Both the position numbers and the translations under genes were made by a program. A DNA stretch of 64,000 nucleotides. Origin: Pseudarthrobacter sulfonivorans (GTDB taxonomy: Bacteria > Actinomycetota > Actinomycetes > Actinomycetales > Micrococcaceae). The stretch spans positions 1 to 64,000 of the forward strand of contig NZ_JANFCZ010000011.1 in NCBI RefSeq assembly GCF_024391045.1, read 5' to 3'. The notes under the pieces were generated by a model. That model was not told where the DNA came from. It searched no databases and saw only the letters and a program-made list of their open reading frames with translations. Shown here one piece after another: positions 39,850-48,205 of the stretch (its first letter is position 1; every line of letters starts with the position of its first letter).

Positions 39850-39867
39850 TTGTGACCCTACTCACAA
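39850..39867. promoter_or_regulatory. Perfect CRP-type binding site between bkdA and lrp
   Basis: The sequence TTGTGACCCTACTCACAA is a perfect 6-bp inverted repeat with a 6-bp spacer and contains TGTGA-N6-TCACA, the consensus of CRP and of actinobacterial CRP/GlxR-type regulators. It is 74-91 bp upstream of bkdA and 84-101 bp upstream of the Lrp gene. Confidence 0.8.
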
Positions 39868-39950
39868 TGTTCAATGGGTACAACTACCGCCACCAATACT
39901 GAGCACAATGCCCTATTTGGGGTGCATCGACCGTGCTAAAGTTGCGCATT

Positions 39951-40433
39951 ATGCACCCCTTGGATGGCACTGACACGCGGCTGCTCACGGCCTTGGCCCG
40001 TGATCCGCGGCGCACGGTGGTGGCGCTGGCCCAAAAGCTGGGACTGTCCCGGAACACGGTCCAGGCACGCATGGCCCAACTGGAGAAGCGGCACGTCTTC
40101 CTGTCCTTCGAGCGCCGGATCAACCCCGCATCGCTGGGGTACCCGCTGATGGCCTTCATCTCGGTGCACGTCCAGCAACAGAAGCTGGGGCAGCTGGCAC
40201 GGGACCTTGCCGGCATACCGGAAATACTCGAGGGATTCGGCCTGACGGGTTCCGCCGACCTGCTGTTGCGTGTGGTGGCCCTGGACGCCGAAGACCTTTT
40301 CAGGATCAACGGAAAAATCCTGGCGTGCGACGGAGTGGACCGGACCGATACCGCACTGGCCATGGGTGAGCTCATTCCCTTCCGCATTCAGCCGCTCCTG
40401 GACCGCGGCTCCGGCGAGGGCCAGGACAGTTAG
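39951..40433 (+). CDS. bkdR: Lrp/AsnC-family transcriptional regulator
   Basis: The 160-residue regulator (ATG 39951, MHPLDGTDTRLL) has an N-terminal winged helix-turn-helix (VVALAQKLGLSRNTVQARMAQLEK, 25-48 or so) and a C-terminal RAM ligand-binding domain (PLMAFISVHV, GFGLTGSADLLLRVVALD). Lrp-type BkdR proteins activate bkd operons in pseudomonads, responding to branched-chain amino acids. The divergent position next to bkdA supports the same role, but the symbol is assigned by context only. A slightly longer start at 39933 is possible. Confidence 0.88.
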   Translation: MHPLDGTDTRLLTALARDPRRTVVALAQKLGLSRNTVQARMAQLEKRHVFLSFERRINPASLGYPLMAFISVHVQQQKLGQLARDLAGIPEILEGFGLTGSADLLLRVVALDAEDLFRINGKILACDGVDRTDTALAMGELIPFRIQPLLDRGSGEGQDS

Positions 40434-40591
40434 GGCAGCCCAAAAACCTGACGCAAAATTGTTTTTCCGCACTACATTGGCGCGCGGCCGCCCTGCAAGC
40501 CGGGCTATAGGCTGTTCCCTGGTAGAACCGCGGGTACCGCCCGGCGGCCCCAGCAAAAGGCAGTGCCACCGCGTTGCCGGAAAGGCTCGAT

Positions 40592-41350
40592 GTGAGCAAC
40601 CCTCAGGAACCGCACCAGCCGGCGCCCTGGCCCCGGCAGCCGCAGCACCAGCCACAGTCCGGTCAGCCTGAAACCCCGGACCAGGACGGCACCCCCGGCC
40701 AATCTGCGCCGGACCAGTACACTGCGGACCAGTATGCAGCGGACGAGTCTGCAGCGGCCGGACGTTACGCAGCGACGGGAGCGGGCACTGACGGACAATA
40801 CGGCGACCCGACGCAGTACGCGGCTGCCGGACGATACGGCGCTGCCGCACAACACGGCGCTGCCGGACAGCCTCCGGCTGACGGGCCGTTCGGGCTCCCC
40901 GGCGAGCAACCCCCCGCACCGGGCCGCCGGCGGCTGTGGACCATCCTGGGTGTGGCGGGTGGCGTCCTCCTGCTGGTCATCCTCGGCGTGGTGATCCTGG
41001 TCAATGTTGTGGCCGGACCCACCAACCATGCCAGGGGCCTCGCGGACGACTTCACCAAACTCGTCATCGCCGGCGACTCGTCCCAAGCCTATGACCTCTA
41101 CCTGGACCCTGCCCTCCAGAAGCAGGTGACCAAGGAAGAGTTCCTTGCAGGCATCAAGTCCCTGGAAATGGACGGCTCCTGCAAGCCCACCTATAACAAC
41201 GTCAGTGCCGGCACGGAGAACGGCACCAAGGCGGCCGACGTGGCGGGGCTTATCGCGTGCAGCGGCGGGAAGGACATTGACCTCGTCTACCGTTTCGAGG
41301 GCACCGACGATCTCAAGATGGTAAGCATCAAGATCAAGCCCAAGGCGTAA
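40592..41350 (+). CDS. Single-pass membrane protein with disordered N-terminus
   Basis: The 252-residue protein starts at GTG 40592 with AAAGG upstream. Residues 1-112 or so are rich in Gln, Pro, Ala, Tyr and Asp, with repeated QYAAD/RYGAA units. One transmembrane helix (LWTILGVAGGVLLLVILGVVILVNVV) follows, then an exported domain of about 105 residues (ARGLADDFTKLVIAGDSSQAYDLYLDPALQKQVTKEEF) resembling DUF4878/NTF2-like lipoproteins. The two cysteines near CKPTYNN and IACSGG could form a disulfide. The function is unknown. A strong terminator follows the stop. Confidence 0.8.
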   Translation: MSNPQEPHQPAPWPRQPQHQPQSGQPETPDQDGTPGQSAPDQYTADQYAADESAAAGRYAATGAGTDGQYGDPTQYAAAGRYGAAAQHGAAGQPPADGPFGLPGEQPPAPGRRRLWTILGVAGGVLLLVILGVVILVNVVAGPTNHARGLADDFTKLVIAGDSSQAYDLYLDPALQKQVTKEEFLAGIKSLEMDGSCKPTYNNVSAGTENGTKAADVAGLIACSGGKDIDLVYRFEGTDDLKMVSIKIKPKA

Positions 41351-41365
41351 GGCTCCAGGCACAGG

Positions 41366-41399
41366 AAAGCCCGCAGCTCTTGAGGGGGCTGCGGGCTTT
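41366..41399 (+). terminator. Strong intrinsic terminator
   Basis: AAAGCCCGCAGC at 41366-41377 pairs perfectly with GCTGCGGGCTTT at 41388-41399, with a 10-base loop. It lies 15 bp behind the stop of the preceding plus-strand gene. Confidence 0.92.
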
Positions 41400-41401
41400 G
41401 C

Positions 41402-41443
41402 CAAGCGGACGACGGCGGCTTCCGGGCCGTCGTCGTCCGCTTG
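41402..41443 (-). terminator. Intrinsic terminator behind the symporter gene
   Basis: CAAGCGGACGACG at 41402-41414 pairs perfectly with CGTCGTCCGCTTG at 41431-41443. It stands seven bases beyond the symporter stop on the minus strand, back to back with the terminator of the convergent gene. Confidence 0.85.
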
Positions 41444-41450
41444 CCTGGTG

Positions 41451-43067
41451 TCAGTGGTCCACGGCCTTCTCCGCGCCGACTCCGGTGAGGGACCGCACTT
41501 CCATTTCGGCCTGTTTGGTGGCGTCCTCGCGCTTCTTGTCCAGCACGGTGCCGAGCCAGCCGAGCAGGAACGCCAGCGGAATGGACACGATGCCCGGGTT
41601 GCTGAGCGGGAAGAGGGCGAAGTGGGCGTCCTTGATCATGGACGTCGGTGCGCCGGACACGACGGGCGAGAAGATGATCAGGAGGATGGCGGAGCCCAGA
41701 CCGCCGTACATGCTCCACACCGCACCCTGGGTGGTGAACCGCCGCCAGAACAGGGAGTACACGATGGTGGGCAGGTTGGCGGATGCCGCAACGGCGAAGG
41801 CAAGCGCCACCAGGAAGGCCACGTTCTGCCCGTTGGCGAGGATACCGCCCAGGATGGCGAGGATGCCGATCACCACCACGGTGCGCCGCGCCACCTTGAC
41901 CTCGGTTTCGGCGTCGGCCTTTCCCTTGGAGATGACGTTCGCGTAGATATCGTGGGCGAACGAGGCAGCCGCGGTGATGGTGAGGCCGGCCACCACGGCG
42001 AGGATGGTCGCAAAGGCCACCGCCGAGATGAAGCCCAGCAGCAGCGGGCCGCCAAGGTGGAAGGCCAGCAGCGGTGCCGCGGCGTTGACGCCACCCGGAG
42101 CCGTCTTGATGGTGTCAGCACCCACGAGCGCTGCGGCACCGTAACCCAGGACCAGGGTGAACAGGTAGAACAGACCGATCAGCCAGATCGACCAGACCAC
42201 GGATTTGCGGGCTTCCTTGGCCGTGGGCACGGTGTAGAAGCGCATGAGGACGTGCGGCAGGGCTGCCGTGCCCAGGACCAGCGCGAGGCCCAGGGACATG
42301 AAGTCCAGCTTGGACGTTTCGCTCTTGCCGTACTGCAGGCCCGGGTTCAGCACGGCCGGGTTGCCGGACGTTTCAACGGCTGCACCGAGGAGGTTGGAGA
42401 GGTTGAACCCGTAGATGGCCAGCACCCACAGCGTCATCACGGCTGCGCCGGCAATGAGGAGCATCGCCTTGATGATCTGGACCCAGGTGGTGCCCTTCAT
42501 GCCGCCGATCAGGACGTACATGATCATGAGCGCACCAACCACGATGATCACCAGTGCCTGGCCGCCCCAGTCGCTGATGCCCAGCAGCAGCGAGATCAGG
42601 CTGCCGGCTCCGGCCATCTGTGCGAGCAGGTAGAAGAAGCAGACGGCCAGGGTGGAAATGGCGGCCGCGATGCGGACGGGCCGCTGCTTGAGCCGGAAGG
42701 ACAGGACATCGGCCATGGTGAATTTGCCGGTGTTCCGCAACAGCTCTGCCACGAGCAGCAGGGCCACCAGCCACGCCACCAGGAAGCCGATGGAGTACAT
42801 AAAACCGTCGTAGCCGTTGACGGCAATGGCACCGGTAATGCCCAGGAAGGAGGCGGCGGACAGGTAGTCGCCGGCAATCGCGGTGCCGTTCTGGGACCCC
42901 GTGAACGAGCGGCCGGCGGCGTAGTAGTCAGCGGCGGTTTTGTTGTTCCGGCTGGCCCGCAGCACGATCACCATGGTGACGGCGACGAACAGGGCGAAGA
43001 TGCCCATGTTGAGGAGCGTGGTTTCCTTGAGTTGAGAAACGTCAACTGACGTGGCAATCCCGATCAT
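41451..43067 (-). CDS. actP: Cation:monocarboxylate symporter (ActP/MctC type)
   Basis: This sodium:solute symporter family permease of 538 residues has about 13 helices. Signature stretches are YYAAGRSFTGSQNGTAIAGDYLSAASFLG, given here in part as GDYLSAASFLGITG, IGGMKGTTWVQIIKAMLLI, and GTAALPHVLMRFYTV. ActP of E. coli and MctC of Corynebacterium take up acetate, propionate and pyruvate. The upstream DUF485 gene overlaps it by four bases, the same pair as yjcH-actP and mctB-mctC. A CRP-like site lies upstream of the pair. Confidence 0.93.
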   Translation of the reverse strand: MIGIATSVDVSQLKETTLLNMGIFALFVAVTMVIVLRASRNNKTAADYYAAGRSFTGSQNGTAIAGDYLSAASFLGITGAIAVNGYDGFMYSIGFLVAWLVALLLVAELLRNTGKFTMADVLSFRLKQRPVRIAAAISTLAVCFFYLLAQMAGAGSLISLLLGISDWGGQALVIIVVGALMIMYVLIGGMKGTTWVQIIKAMLLIAGAAVMTLWVLAIYGFNLSNLLGAAVETSGNPAVLNPGLQYGKSETSKLDFMSLGLALVLGTAALPHVLMRFYTVPTAKEARKSVVWSIWLIGLFYLFTLVLGYGAAALVGADTIKTAPGGVNAAAPLLAFHLGGPLLLGFISAVAFATILAVVAGLTITAAASFAHDIYANVISKGKADAETEVKVARRTVVVIGILAILGGILANGQNVAFLVALAFAVAASANLPTIVYSLFWRRFTTQGAVWSMYGGLGSAILLIIFSPVVSGAPTSMIKDAHFALFPLSNPGIVSIPLAFLLGWLGTVLDKKREDATKQAEMEVRSLTGVGAEKAVDH

Positions 43068-43444
43068 TTGTTCACTCCGGTCACGCGGTTGCCGTCTTTA
43101 TCAAATTCATGGCCTTCAATTTCGTGGCGGATCTCTGCCGCGATGGGGTCAAGTTTCCGGTTGGAGTAGCTGACGTACCAGCCGGTGATGGCGAACGTGG
43201 ACACAAACTGCAGGAGGCCCAGGATCAGGCCGATGTTGATGTTGCCCCACACCTTCGTGGACATAAACCCGACCGCGTAGTCGGCCAGCAGGACGTACGC
43301 GAAGTACCACAGCAGGAAGGCCACGGCCATGGGGAAGACAAAGCTGCGGTGACGTTTTCGCAATTCCTGGAACCGCGCCGTCGACTGGACTTCCTCGAAG
43401 TCCACGGACGCCGCTGCGTCCGGAGTCCGGGCATCATTACCCAT
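43064..43444 (-). CDS. DUF485 membrane protein (YjcH/MctB type)
   Basis: This 126-residue protein has two transmembrane helices (PMAVAFLLWYFAYVLLADYAVGF and IGLILGLLQFVSTFAITGWYV) and the DUF485 hallmark FQELRKRHRSFVFP before the first helix and YSNRKLDPIAAEIR after the second. It is the usual small partner of ActP-type symporters, with an unknown but probably accessory role. Its stop overlaps the symporter start (ATGA), and its promoter region is shared with the divergent LytS-type kinase gene. Confidence 0.9.
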   Translation of the reverse strand: MGNDARTPDAAASVDFEEVQSTARFQELRKRHRSFVFPMAVAFLLWYFAYVLLADYAVGFMSTKVWGNINIGLILGLLQFVSTFAITGWYVSYSNRKLDPIAAEIRHEIEGHEFDKDGNRVTGVNK

Positions 43445-43510
43445 CGTTCCTCCTCATTGAGAGTTTGACTCGTCCACCGGTCAGCCACCCCGCATGGAGG
43501 GCGCCGCCAA

Positions 43511-43526
43511 TGTGACTGCAATCACT
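43511..43526. promoter_or_regulatory. CRP-like site between symporter operon and LytS-type kinase
   Basis: TGTGACTGCAATCACT matches TGTGA-N6-TCACA at nine of the ten fixed positions. It lies 67 bp upstream of the DUF485 start and 100 bp upstream of the kinase start. It is the second CRP-type site seen in this window. Confidence 0.65.
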
Positions 43527-43625
43527 GTGCGCGCGCGTAGGGCCTGCATTCCAGAGCGGGGGCCCGCACGGTCGCCCAACGGTCACGATGCTGCGCCTAA
43601 CGGCGGCCGACGCTACGCTGGCAGC

Positions 43626-44816
43626 ATGCCGGACTCCCCCCTCCTGACCGCCGCCGCAGTCGCAGTGATCGCGCTGGCGATCGCCGTCGTCGTCGGTCTG
43701 GGAATCAAGCTCCTGCGGTCCTTCCGCGAGCTGGGCACCGACGCGGAGCAGGCTACCTACAAGACCCTCCACGCGGCATCCCGCGCCGGGCAGCACCTGC
43801 GCACGGGACTCAATCCCGCCGGGGCTGCGAAGGCGAGCAAGCAGCTCCGCGCGCTGCTGGGCTGCGAAGCCCTGGCCATCACGGACACGGCGGGCGTCCT
43901 GGCCTGGGACGGGGCCGCGGAGGAACTGAAGCCGCTGCTGATGGACCTGGCCGCCGGTGTCCTGACCGGTGGCCGCACCACCGTGCTCCAGGCCCGGGAG
44001 CTGGGACTGGAACCTGCCTCCGGAGCCCTGGCCGCCGTCATCGCACCGGTGCGCGCCGGCTCGCGGGTTGTGGGCGCCGTGGCGGCGTTTGCCCCGTCGG
44101 CGGGCGCCGGACTGGTCCGCGCCACGAGCGAAGTGGCCGACTGGGTGGCCGTCCAGGTGGAGCTCGCCGAACTGGATGCATCCCGGACACTGCTGATGGA
44201 GGCCGAGGTGCGGGCCCTTCGGGCCCAGATCAGCCCGCACTTCATCTACAACTCCCTCAACGCCATCGCCTCCTTCATCAACACGGACCCGGAGCGGGCC
44301 CGTGAACTCGTGGTGGAGTTCGCGGACTTCACGAGGTACTCCTTCCGGCGGCACGGTGACTTCACGACCCTCGCCGAGGAGCTCCGCTGCATCGACCGCT
44401 ACCTGCTGCTGGAGCGGGCCCGGTTCGGGGAGCGCGTCCAGGTCAGCCTTCGGATCGCGCCGGAGGTGCTGGGCACGGTCATTCCGTTCCTGAGCCTGCA
44501 GCCGCTCGTGGAAAACGCTGTCCGGCACGGCCTTGAGGCCAAGGAAGGCGCCGGCCACATCACCATAACCGCCAACGACTCGGGTGCTTTCGCGGAAGTC
44601 ACCATCGAGGACGACGGCGTGGGGATGGATCCTGCCGAACTCCAGTCCATGCTCGCCGGGCACCGGGACGGGGACCACGTGGGGTTGCGGAACGTGGACG
44701 CCCGGCTCCGCCAGGTCTACGGGGACCAGCACGGCCTGGTGATAGAGACCGCACCGGGTGAGGGGACCCTGATCACCCTGCGCGTACCGAAGTCCCAGCC
44801 CGGCCACGATGCCTGA
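43626..44816 (+). CDS. LytS-family sensor histidine kinase
   Basis: The 396-residue kinase has one N-terminal helix (TAAAVAVIALAIAVVVGLGI), a GAF-like sensor region (about 60-185) and a His_kinase domain. The phosphorylated histidine is in QISPHFIYNSLNAIASF near residue 205, the N-box is VENAVRHGLE, and the G-boxes are DDGVGMDP and GLRNVDARL. It pairs with the LytTR response regulator 56 bp downstream. Kinases of this group next to ActP-type symporters (BtsS-like) sense carboxylates such as pyruvate; the ligand here is unknown. Confidence 0.9.
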   Translation: MPDSPLLTAAAVAVIALAIAVVVGLGIKLLRSFRELGTDAEQATYKTLHAASRAGQHLRTGLNPAGAAKASKQLRALLGCEALAITDTAGVLAWDGAAEELKPLLMDLAAGVLTGGRTTVLQARELGLEPASGALAAVIAPVRAGSRVVGAVAAFAPSAGAGLVRATSEVADWVAVQVELAELDASRTLLMEAEVRALRAQISPHFIYNSLNAIASFINTDPERARELVVEFADFTRYSFRRHGDFTTLAEELRCIDRYLLLERARFGERVQVSLRIAPEVLGTVIPFLSLQPLVENAVRHGLEAKEGAGHITITANDSGAFAEVTIEDDGVGMDPAELQSMLAGHRDGDHVGLRNVDARLRQVYGDQHGLVIETAPGEGTLITLRVPKSQPGHDA

Positions 44817-44872
44817 GCCGGGACCCTGATCCCGGCCGCCGCCGGCTGCCCATGGGCGGCTAATGTAGGACC

Positions 44873-45592
44873 ATGATTAATGTCCTCGTCGCCGATGACG
44901 AGCTCCCCGCGGTGGAGGAACTGGCCTACCTTTTGGGCAGGGACGACCGCATCGGCACCATTCACCGGGCCTCCTCCGGTTCCGAGGCCCTGCGGGCCCT
45001 CACCAGCGAATCAGTGGACGCCGTCTTCCTCGACATCCACATGCCCGCCGTGTCCGGCCTGGACGTCGCCCGCGCCATTGCCCGGAGCACCAAGAAACCG
45101 GCCGTGGTGTTTGTCACCGCGGATGAGGACTGCGCCCTGGAAGCCTTCGAGCTGGCGGCTGTGGACTACCTGCTCAAACCCATCCGGGCTGAGCGGCTGG
45201 CCCGCTCCGTGGGCAGGATCAGCGAGCTGCTGCGCGACGGCGGCCCGGCGCCTGAGATGATCACCGTTGACCAGGGCGGCACCACCAGGATGATCCGGCG
45301 CGACGACGTCACGTACGTCCAGGCGCAGGGAGACTACGCGCGGCTGCACACCGCGGACGCCAGTTACCTGATCCGGGTGCCGCTGGCCGACCTGGAGCAG
45401 CAATGGGCGGACGCCGGCTTCATCAGGACCCACCGTTCCTACCTGGTGGCCCTGAAACACGTCTCGTCCATGAAACTGGCGGCCGACAGGCCCAGCGTCT
45501 CGGTGGCGGGCGCGAGCCTTCCCATCAGCCGCCGCCACCTTCCCACGGTCAGGGAAAAGCTGGAAACCACCCGGATCCGGCCGCAGGCATGA
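44873..45592 (+). CDS. LytTR-domain response regulator
   Basis: The 239-residue regulator has a receiver domain (acidic pocket near D8-D9-E10, phospho-acceptor D54 in FLDIHMP, K near 104 in YLLKPI) and a LytTR DNA-binding domain (about 135-235, MIRRDDVTYVQAQGDYARLHT, FIRTHRSYLVAL, LPISRRHLP). It pairs with the LytS-type kinase upstream, and its TGA overlaps the next ATG, so kinase, regulator, small membrane protein and symporter form one operon. Likely targets are the two flanking symporter genes. Confidence 0.92.
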   Translation: MINVLVADDELPAVEELAYLLGRDDRIGTIHRASSGSEALRALTSESVDAVFLDIHMPAVSGLDVARAIARSTKKPAVVFVTADEDCALEAFELAAVDYLLKPIRAERLARSVGRISELLRDGGPAPEMITVDQGGTTRMIRRDDVTYVQAQGDYARLHTADASYLIRVPLADLEQQWADAGFIRTHRSYLVALKHVSSMKLAADRPSVSVAGASLPISRRHLPTVREKLETTRIRPQA

Positions 45593-45939
45593 CACGCGTC
45601 CGCGTCACCGCACCGCGCTCGCTTCCCCGCCCGGCCGGCGAAACGCGGGAAGCAGCTGAGGAATCAGAGGTGGGACAGGTTTTCGTCCGGTCCCTGATTC
45701 GGACGCAGCTGCGGCTTGCCCTGGTGGTGGCCGTCGGCTTCATGCTGATCCTGGGCGCTTTTCCGGTGTTGCTGGCGGCAGTGCCCGGCCTGGCCGAGAC
45801 CCGGGTGTGGGGTATCCCCTTCGACTGGCTGCTGCTGGGGGCGGGGATCTACCCGGTCATAGGCCTCAGCGCTTGGCTCTTCATCCGCACGGCAGCCCGG
45901 AATGAGACCCGCTACCGCGACCTGGCCGGGGACAAGTGA
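45589..45939 (+). CDS. Two-helix membrane protein, partner of the second symporter
   Basis: The 116-residue protein starts at ATG 45589, overlapping the response-regulator stop by four bases. It has a basic N-terminus, FVRSLIRTQLRLALVVAVGFMLILGAFPVLL as the first hydrophobic stretch, and a second helix (DWLLLGAGIYPVIGLSAWLFI). Its position and topology match the DUF485 partner of the neighbouring ActP pair, although the DUF485 signature is weaker. It precedes the symporter by seven bases. Confidence 0.8.
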   Translation: MTRVRVTAPRSLPRPAGETREAAEESEVGQVFVRSLIRTQLRLALVVAVGFMLILGAFPVLLAAVPGLAETRVWGIPFDWLLLGAGIYPVIGLSAWLFIRTAARNETRYRDLAGDK

Positions 45940-45946
45940 TGTCCTC

Positions 45947-47410
45947 ATGAATCCCGTTATCGGCGTGGTCTCGCTGGTTGTGGTTTCGGTGGCCACGGCC
46001 GTGATCGGCTTCTACGGCCTGCGGGTTTCCCGCACCACCGGGGATTTTTATGTTGCCTCCCGGACCGTCCGGCCGTGGTGGAACGCCTCGGCCATCGGAG
46101 GGGAGTACTTGTCCGCGGCCAGCTTCCTGGGTGTGGCCGGGCTGATCCTGCTCTCGGGAACAGATGCGCTGTGGTTCCCGGTGGGCTACACCGCGGGGTA
46201 CCTGATGTTGCTGCTGTTTGTGGCCGCTCCGCTGCGCCGGTCCGGCGCCTACACCATTCCTGACTTCACGGAAGCCAGGCTGGATTCCCGGGCCGTGCGC
46301 CGGGTGACCAGCCTGGTGGTGGTTGTGGTGGGCTGGCTGTATATCGTGCCCCAGCTTCACGGTGCCGCGCTCACCATCCGGATCACCACCGGCTTGCCGC
46401 CCTGGGTGGGCTCAGCCGCCGTCGTCATCGTGGTGTGCCTGACTGTGGTGGCGGGCGGCATGCGTTCCATAACCTTTGTCCAGGCGTTCCAGTACTGGCT
46501 GAAGCTCACTGCCTTGGCCGTCCCGGTCCTGTTTATGGTCTTCACGCTGGCCGGCAACGGGACCGACGCCGTGGCCTCCGCAGACATGAACCCCACCGCA
46601 ATGGCTCCCGCAGGCGCCTACCAGAACGTCTCGCTGCTGGTGGCCCTGCTATTTGGCACCCTGGGACTCCCCCACGTCCTGGTGCGTTTCTACACGAACC
46701 CGGACGGCAGTTCGGCACGGCGGACCACCCTGATCGTGCTCGGCCTGCTTTCGGTGTTCTACCTCTTTCCCACCGCGTACGGGCTGGCCGGCAGGATGTT
46801 CGCACCGGAACTCGCCCGGTCAGGGCGGGCGGATGCGGTGGTCCTGCTCCTCCCCGGACAGCTGATTGGCGGCACCGCGGGGGACCTGCTTTCGGCCCTG
46901 GTGGTTGCCGGCGCGTTTGCCGCGTTTCTTTCCACCACATCGGGGCTGGTGGTTTCGCTGGCCGGCGTCATCAGCCAGGACGTGCTGGGCGGCGGCGTCC
47001 GCGGTTTCCGGCTCGCAGCGGTCGTTTCCGCGATCGTCCCGCTGGGCTTCGCGGTGACCACCGATTCCTTGGCCCTCGCCGGGAGCGTGGGCCTGGTGTT
47101 TGCCTTCACCGCTTCCACGGTCTGTCCGGTGCTCCTGCTGGGCATCTGGTGGCGGGGGCTGACGGACACCGGCGCCATCGCGGGGATGGTTACGGGCGCA
47201 GTCCTCTGCGGCGGTGCCATGGTGTGCGGGGCCGTCCTTGGTGCGGGGACCCCGTTCTGGCTGGCCCAGCCGGCGGCCTGGACCGTGCCGGCAGCGTTCG
47301 CCGTGATGGTTTTCGTCTCACGCGGCACCAAAGACCGGGTTCCGAAAACCATGACCCGGGTCATGACCAGGCTGCATACGCCGGAACGGCCGCTGGCCAC
47401 CGAACGCTAA
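45947..47410 (+). CDS. Sodium:solute symporter family permease (second carboxylate symporter)
   Basis: This 487-residue permease starts at ATG 45947. Conserved SSS segments include DFYVASRTVRPWWNASAIGG, EYLSAASFLGVAGL, GGMRSITFVQAFQYWLKL and GTLGLPHVLVRFYTNPDG, paralogous to the ActP-like protein encoded divergently. The substrate is probably a short carboxylate, but it is not the same subgroup and may differ. It ends the LytS-LytT operon, so its expression is probably under that two-component system. Confidence 0.9.
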   Translation: MNPVIGVVSLVVVSVATAVIGFYGLRVSRTTGDFYVASRTVRPWWNASAIGGEYLSAASFLGVAGLILLSGTDALWFPVGYTAGYLMLLLFVAAPLRRSGAYTIPDFTEARLDSRAVRRVTSLVVVVVGWLYIVPQLHGAALTIRITTGLPPWVGSAAVVIVVCLTVVAGGMRSITFVQAFQYWLKLTALAVPVLFMVFTLAGNGTDAVASADMNPTAMAPAGAYQNVSLLVALLFGTLGLPHVLVRFYTNPDGSSARRTTLIVLGLLSVFYLFPTAYGLAGRMFAPELARSGRADAVVLLLPGQLIGGTAGDLLSALVVAGAFAAFLSTTSGLVVSLAGVISQDVLGGGVRGFRLAAVVSAIVPLGFAVTTDSLALAGSVGLVFAFTASTVCPVLLLGIWWRGLTDTGAIAGMVTGAVLCGGAMVCGAVLGAGTPFWLAQPAAWTVPAAFAVMVFVSRGTKDRVPKTMTRVMTRLHTPERPLATER

Positions 47411-47521
47411 GTATACTGTCCCGGCACGTTGGTGACACGGAACGGGTGCAGTCAAGGGCCGCTCCCAGCACGCCGTCGGCCGGCAGTCGCGCATGTAGCC
47501 GCGAAGGTGGACAATGGCGGC

Positions 47522-48120
47522 ATGTCCCCGCAGGACGGAGTCAGCCCGGGCACCGGCGCCCCGGACAGCGCTTCACCATCGGTCCGGGCGCAACTGCTCG
47601 CCACTGAACACTGGAGCCTGCTTGCATCCCGGAGCACAACGCAGGGTGAGGTCCTCACGCGGATCAGCATGTTCCTGACCCTGACCTCCGCGAGCCTGGT
47701 GGCCTCGCCCTCGTGGGTCAGGCCACCAGGTTCTCGGACATCTTCCTCCTGCTGGCCGGAGTGGTGCTGGCCACGGACCTGATGGTGGGCCTGCTCACCC
47801 AGATCCGGGTGCTAAACGTCGCCGCCGAAGACATCATGTAGGTGCTGGCGATGAACAGGCTCCGGGCAGCCTACCTCGAGCTGGATCCTGACATCGGGAA
47901 GTTCCTCATGGCTTCACCCCACGACGACCTGGCCGGGCTGCTGGCGTCAGTGCTCGGTACCGGTACGGGCATCGCCGCTGCTCTGGCCGCCACGGCCGGA
48001 CTCGTCTTCCTGGCCGGGTCCTCGATCCATGGCTACAAGTCCTATGCCGGGTTCTGGCGAGACTACACGCCAGTATCACCCAGCCCAACGGACCCACTGC
48101 CACCCCGGAACGCACGCTAA
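47522..48120 (+). pseudogene. Small membrane protein gene, frameshifted and with a stop
   Basis: An N-terminal part in one frame (MSPQDGVSPGTGAPD... to VLTRISMFLTLTSASLVA) continues in another frame from about 47,704 (LALVGQATRFSDIFLLLAGVVLATDLMVGL), so a one- or two-base loss occurred near 47,700. The second frame then meets TAG at 47839-47841, where VLAMNRLRAAYLELDPDI follows directly. Reading past the stop, the coding pattern and a last helix continue to 48120. The two lesions together make a sequencing error unlikely. I cannot name the intact family beyond a membrane protein common in Actinobacteria. Confidence 0.8.
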
Positions 48121-48205
48121 CGCCGCGTACCGGGGACTGCACTGCGACGGGCTGCCCTACGACTGCCTGCCCTCTGACTGCCTGCCCTGCGCGGGCGCAG
48201 CTATC

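Noticed and set aside
41448..43049. A 533-codon His/Gly/Gln-rich open frame antisense to the ActP-type symporter
   Set aside because: Composition is that of antisense helices; the minus-strand gene has SSS-family signatures and a coupled DUF485 partner.
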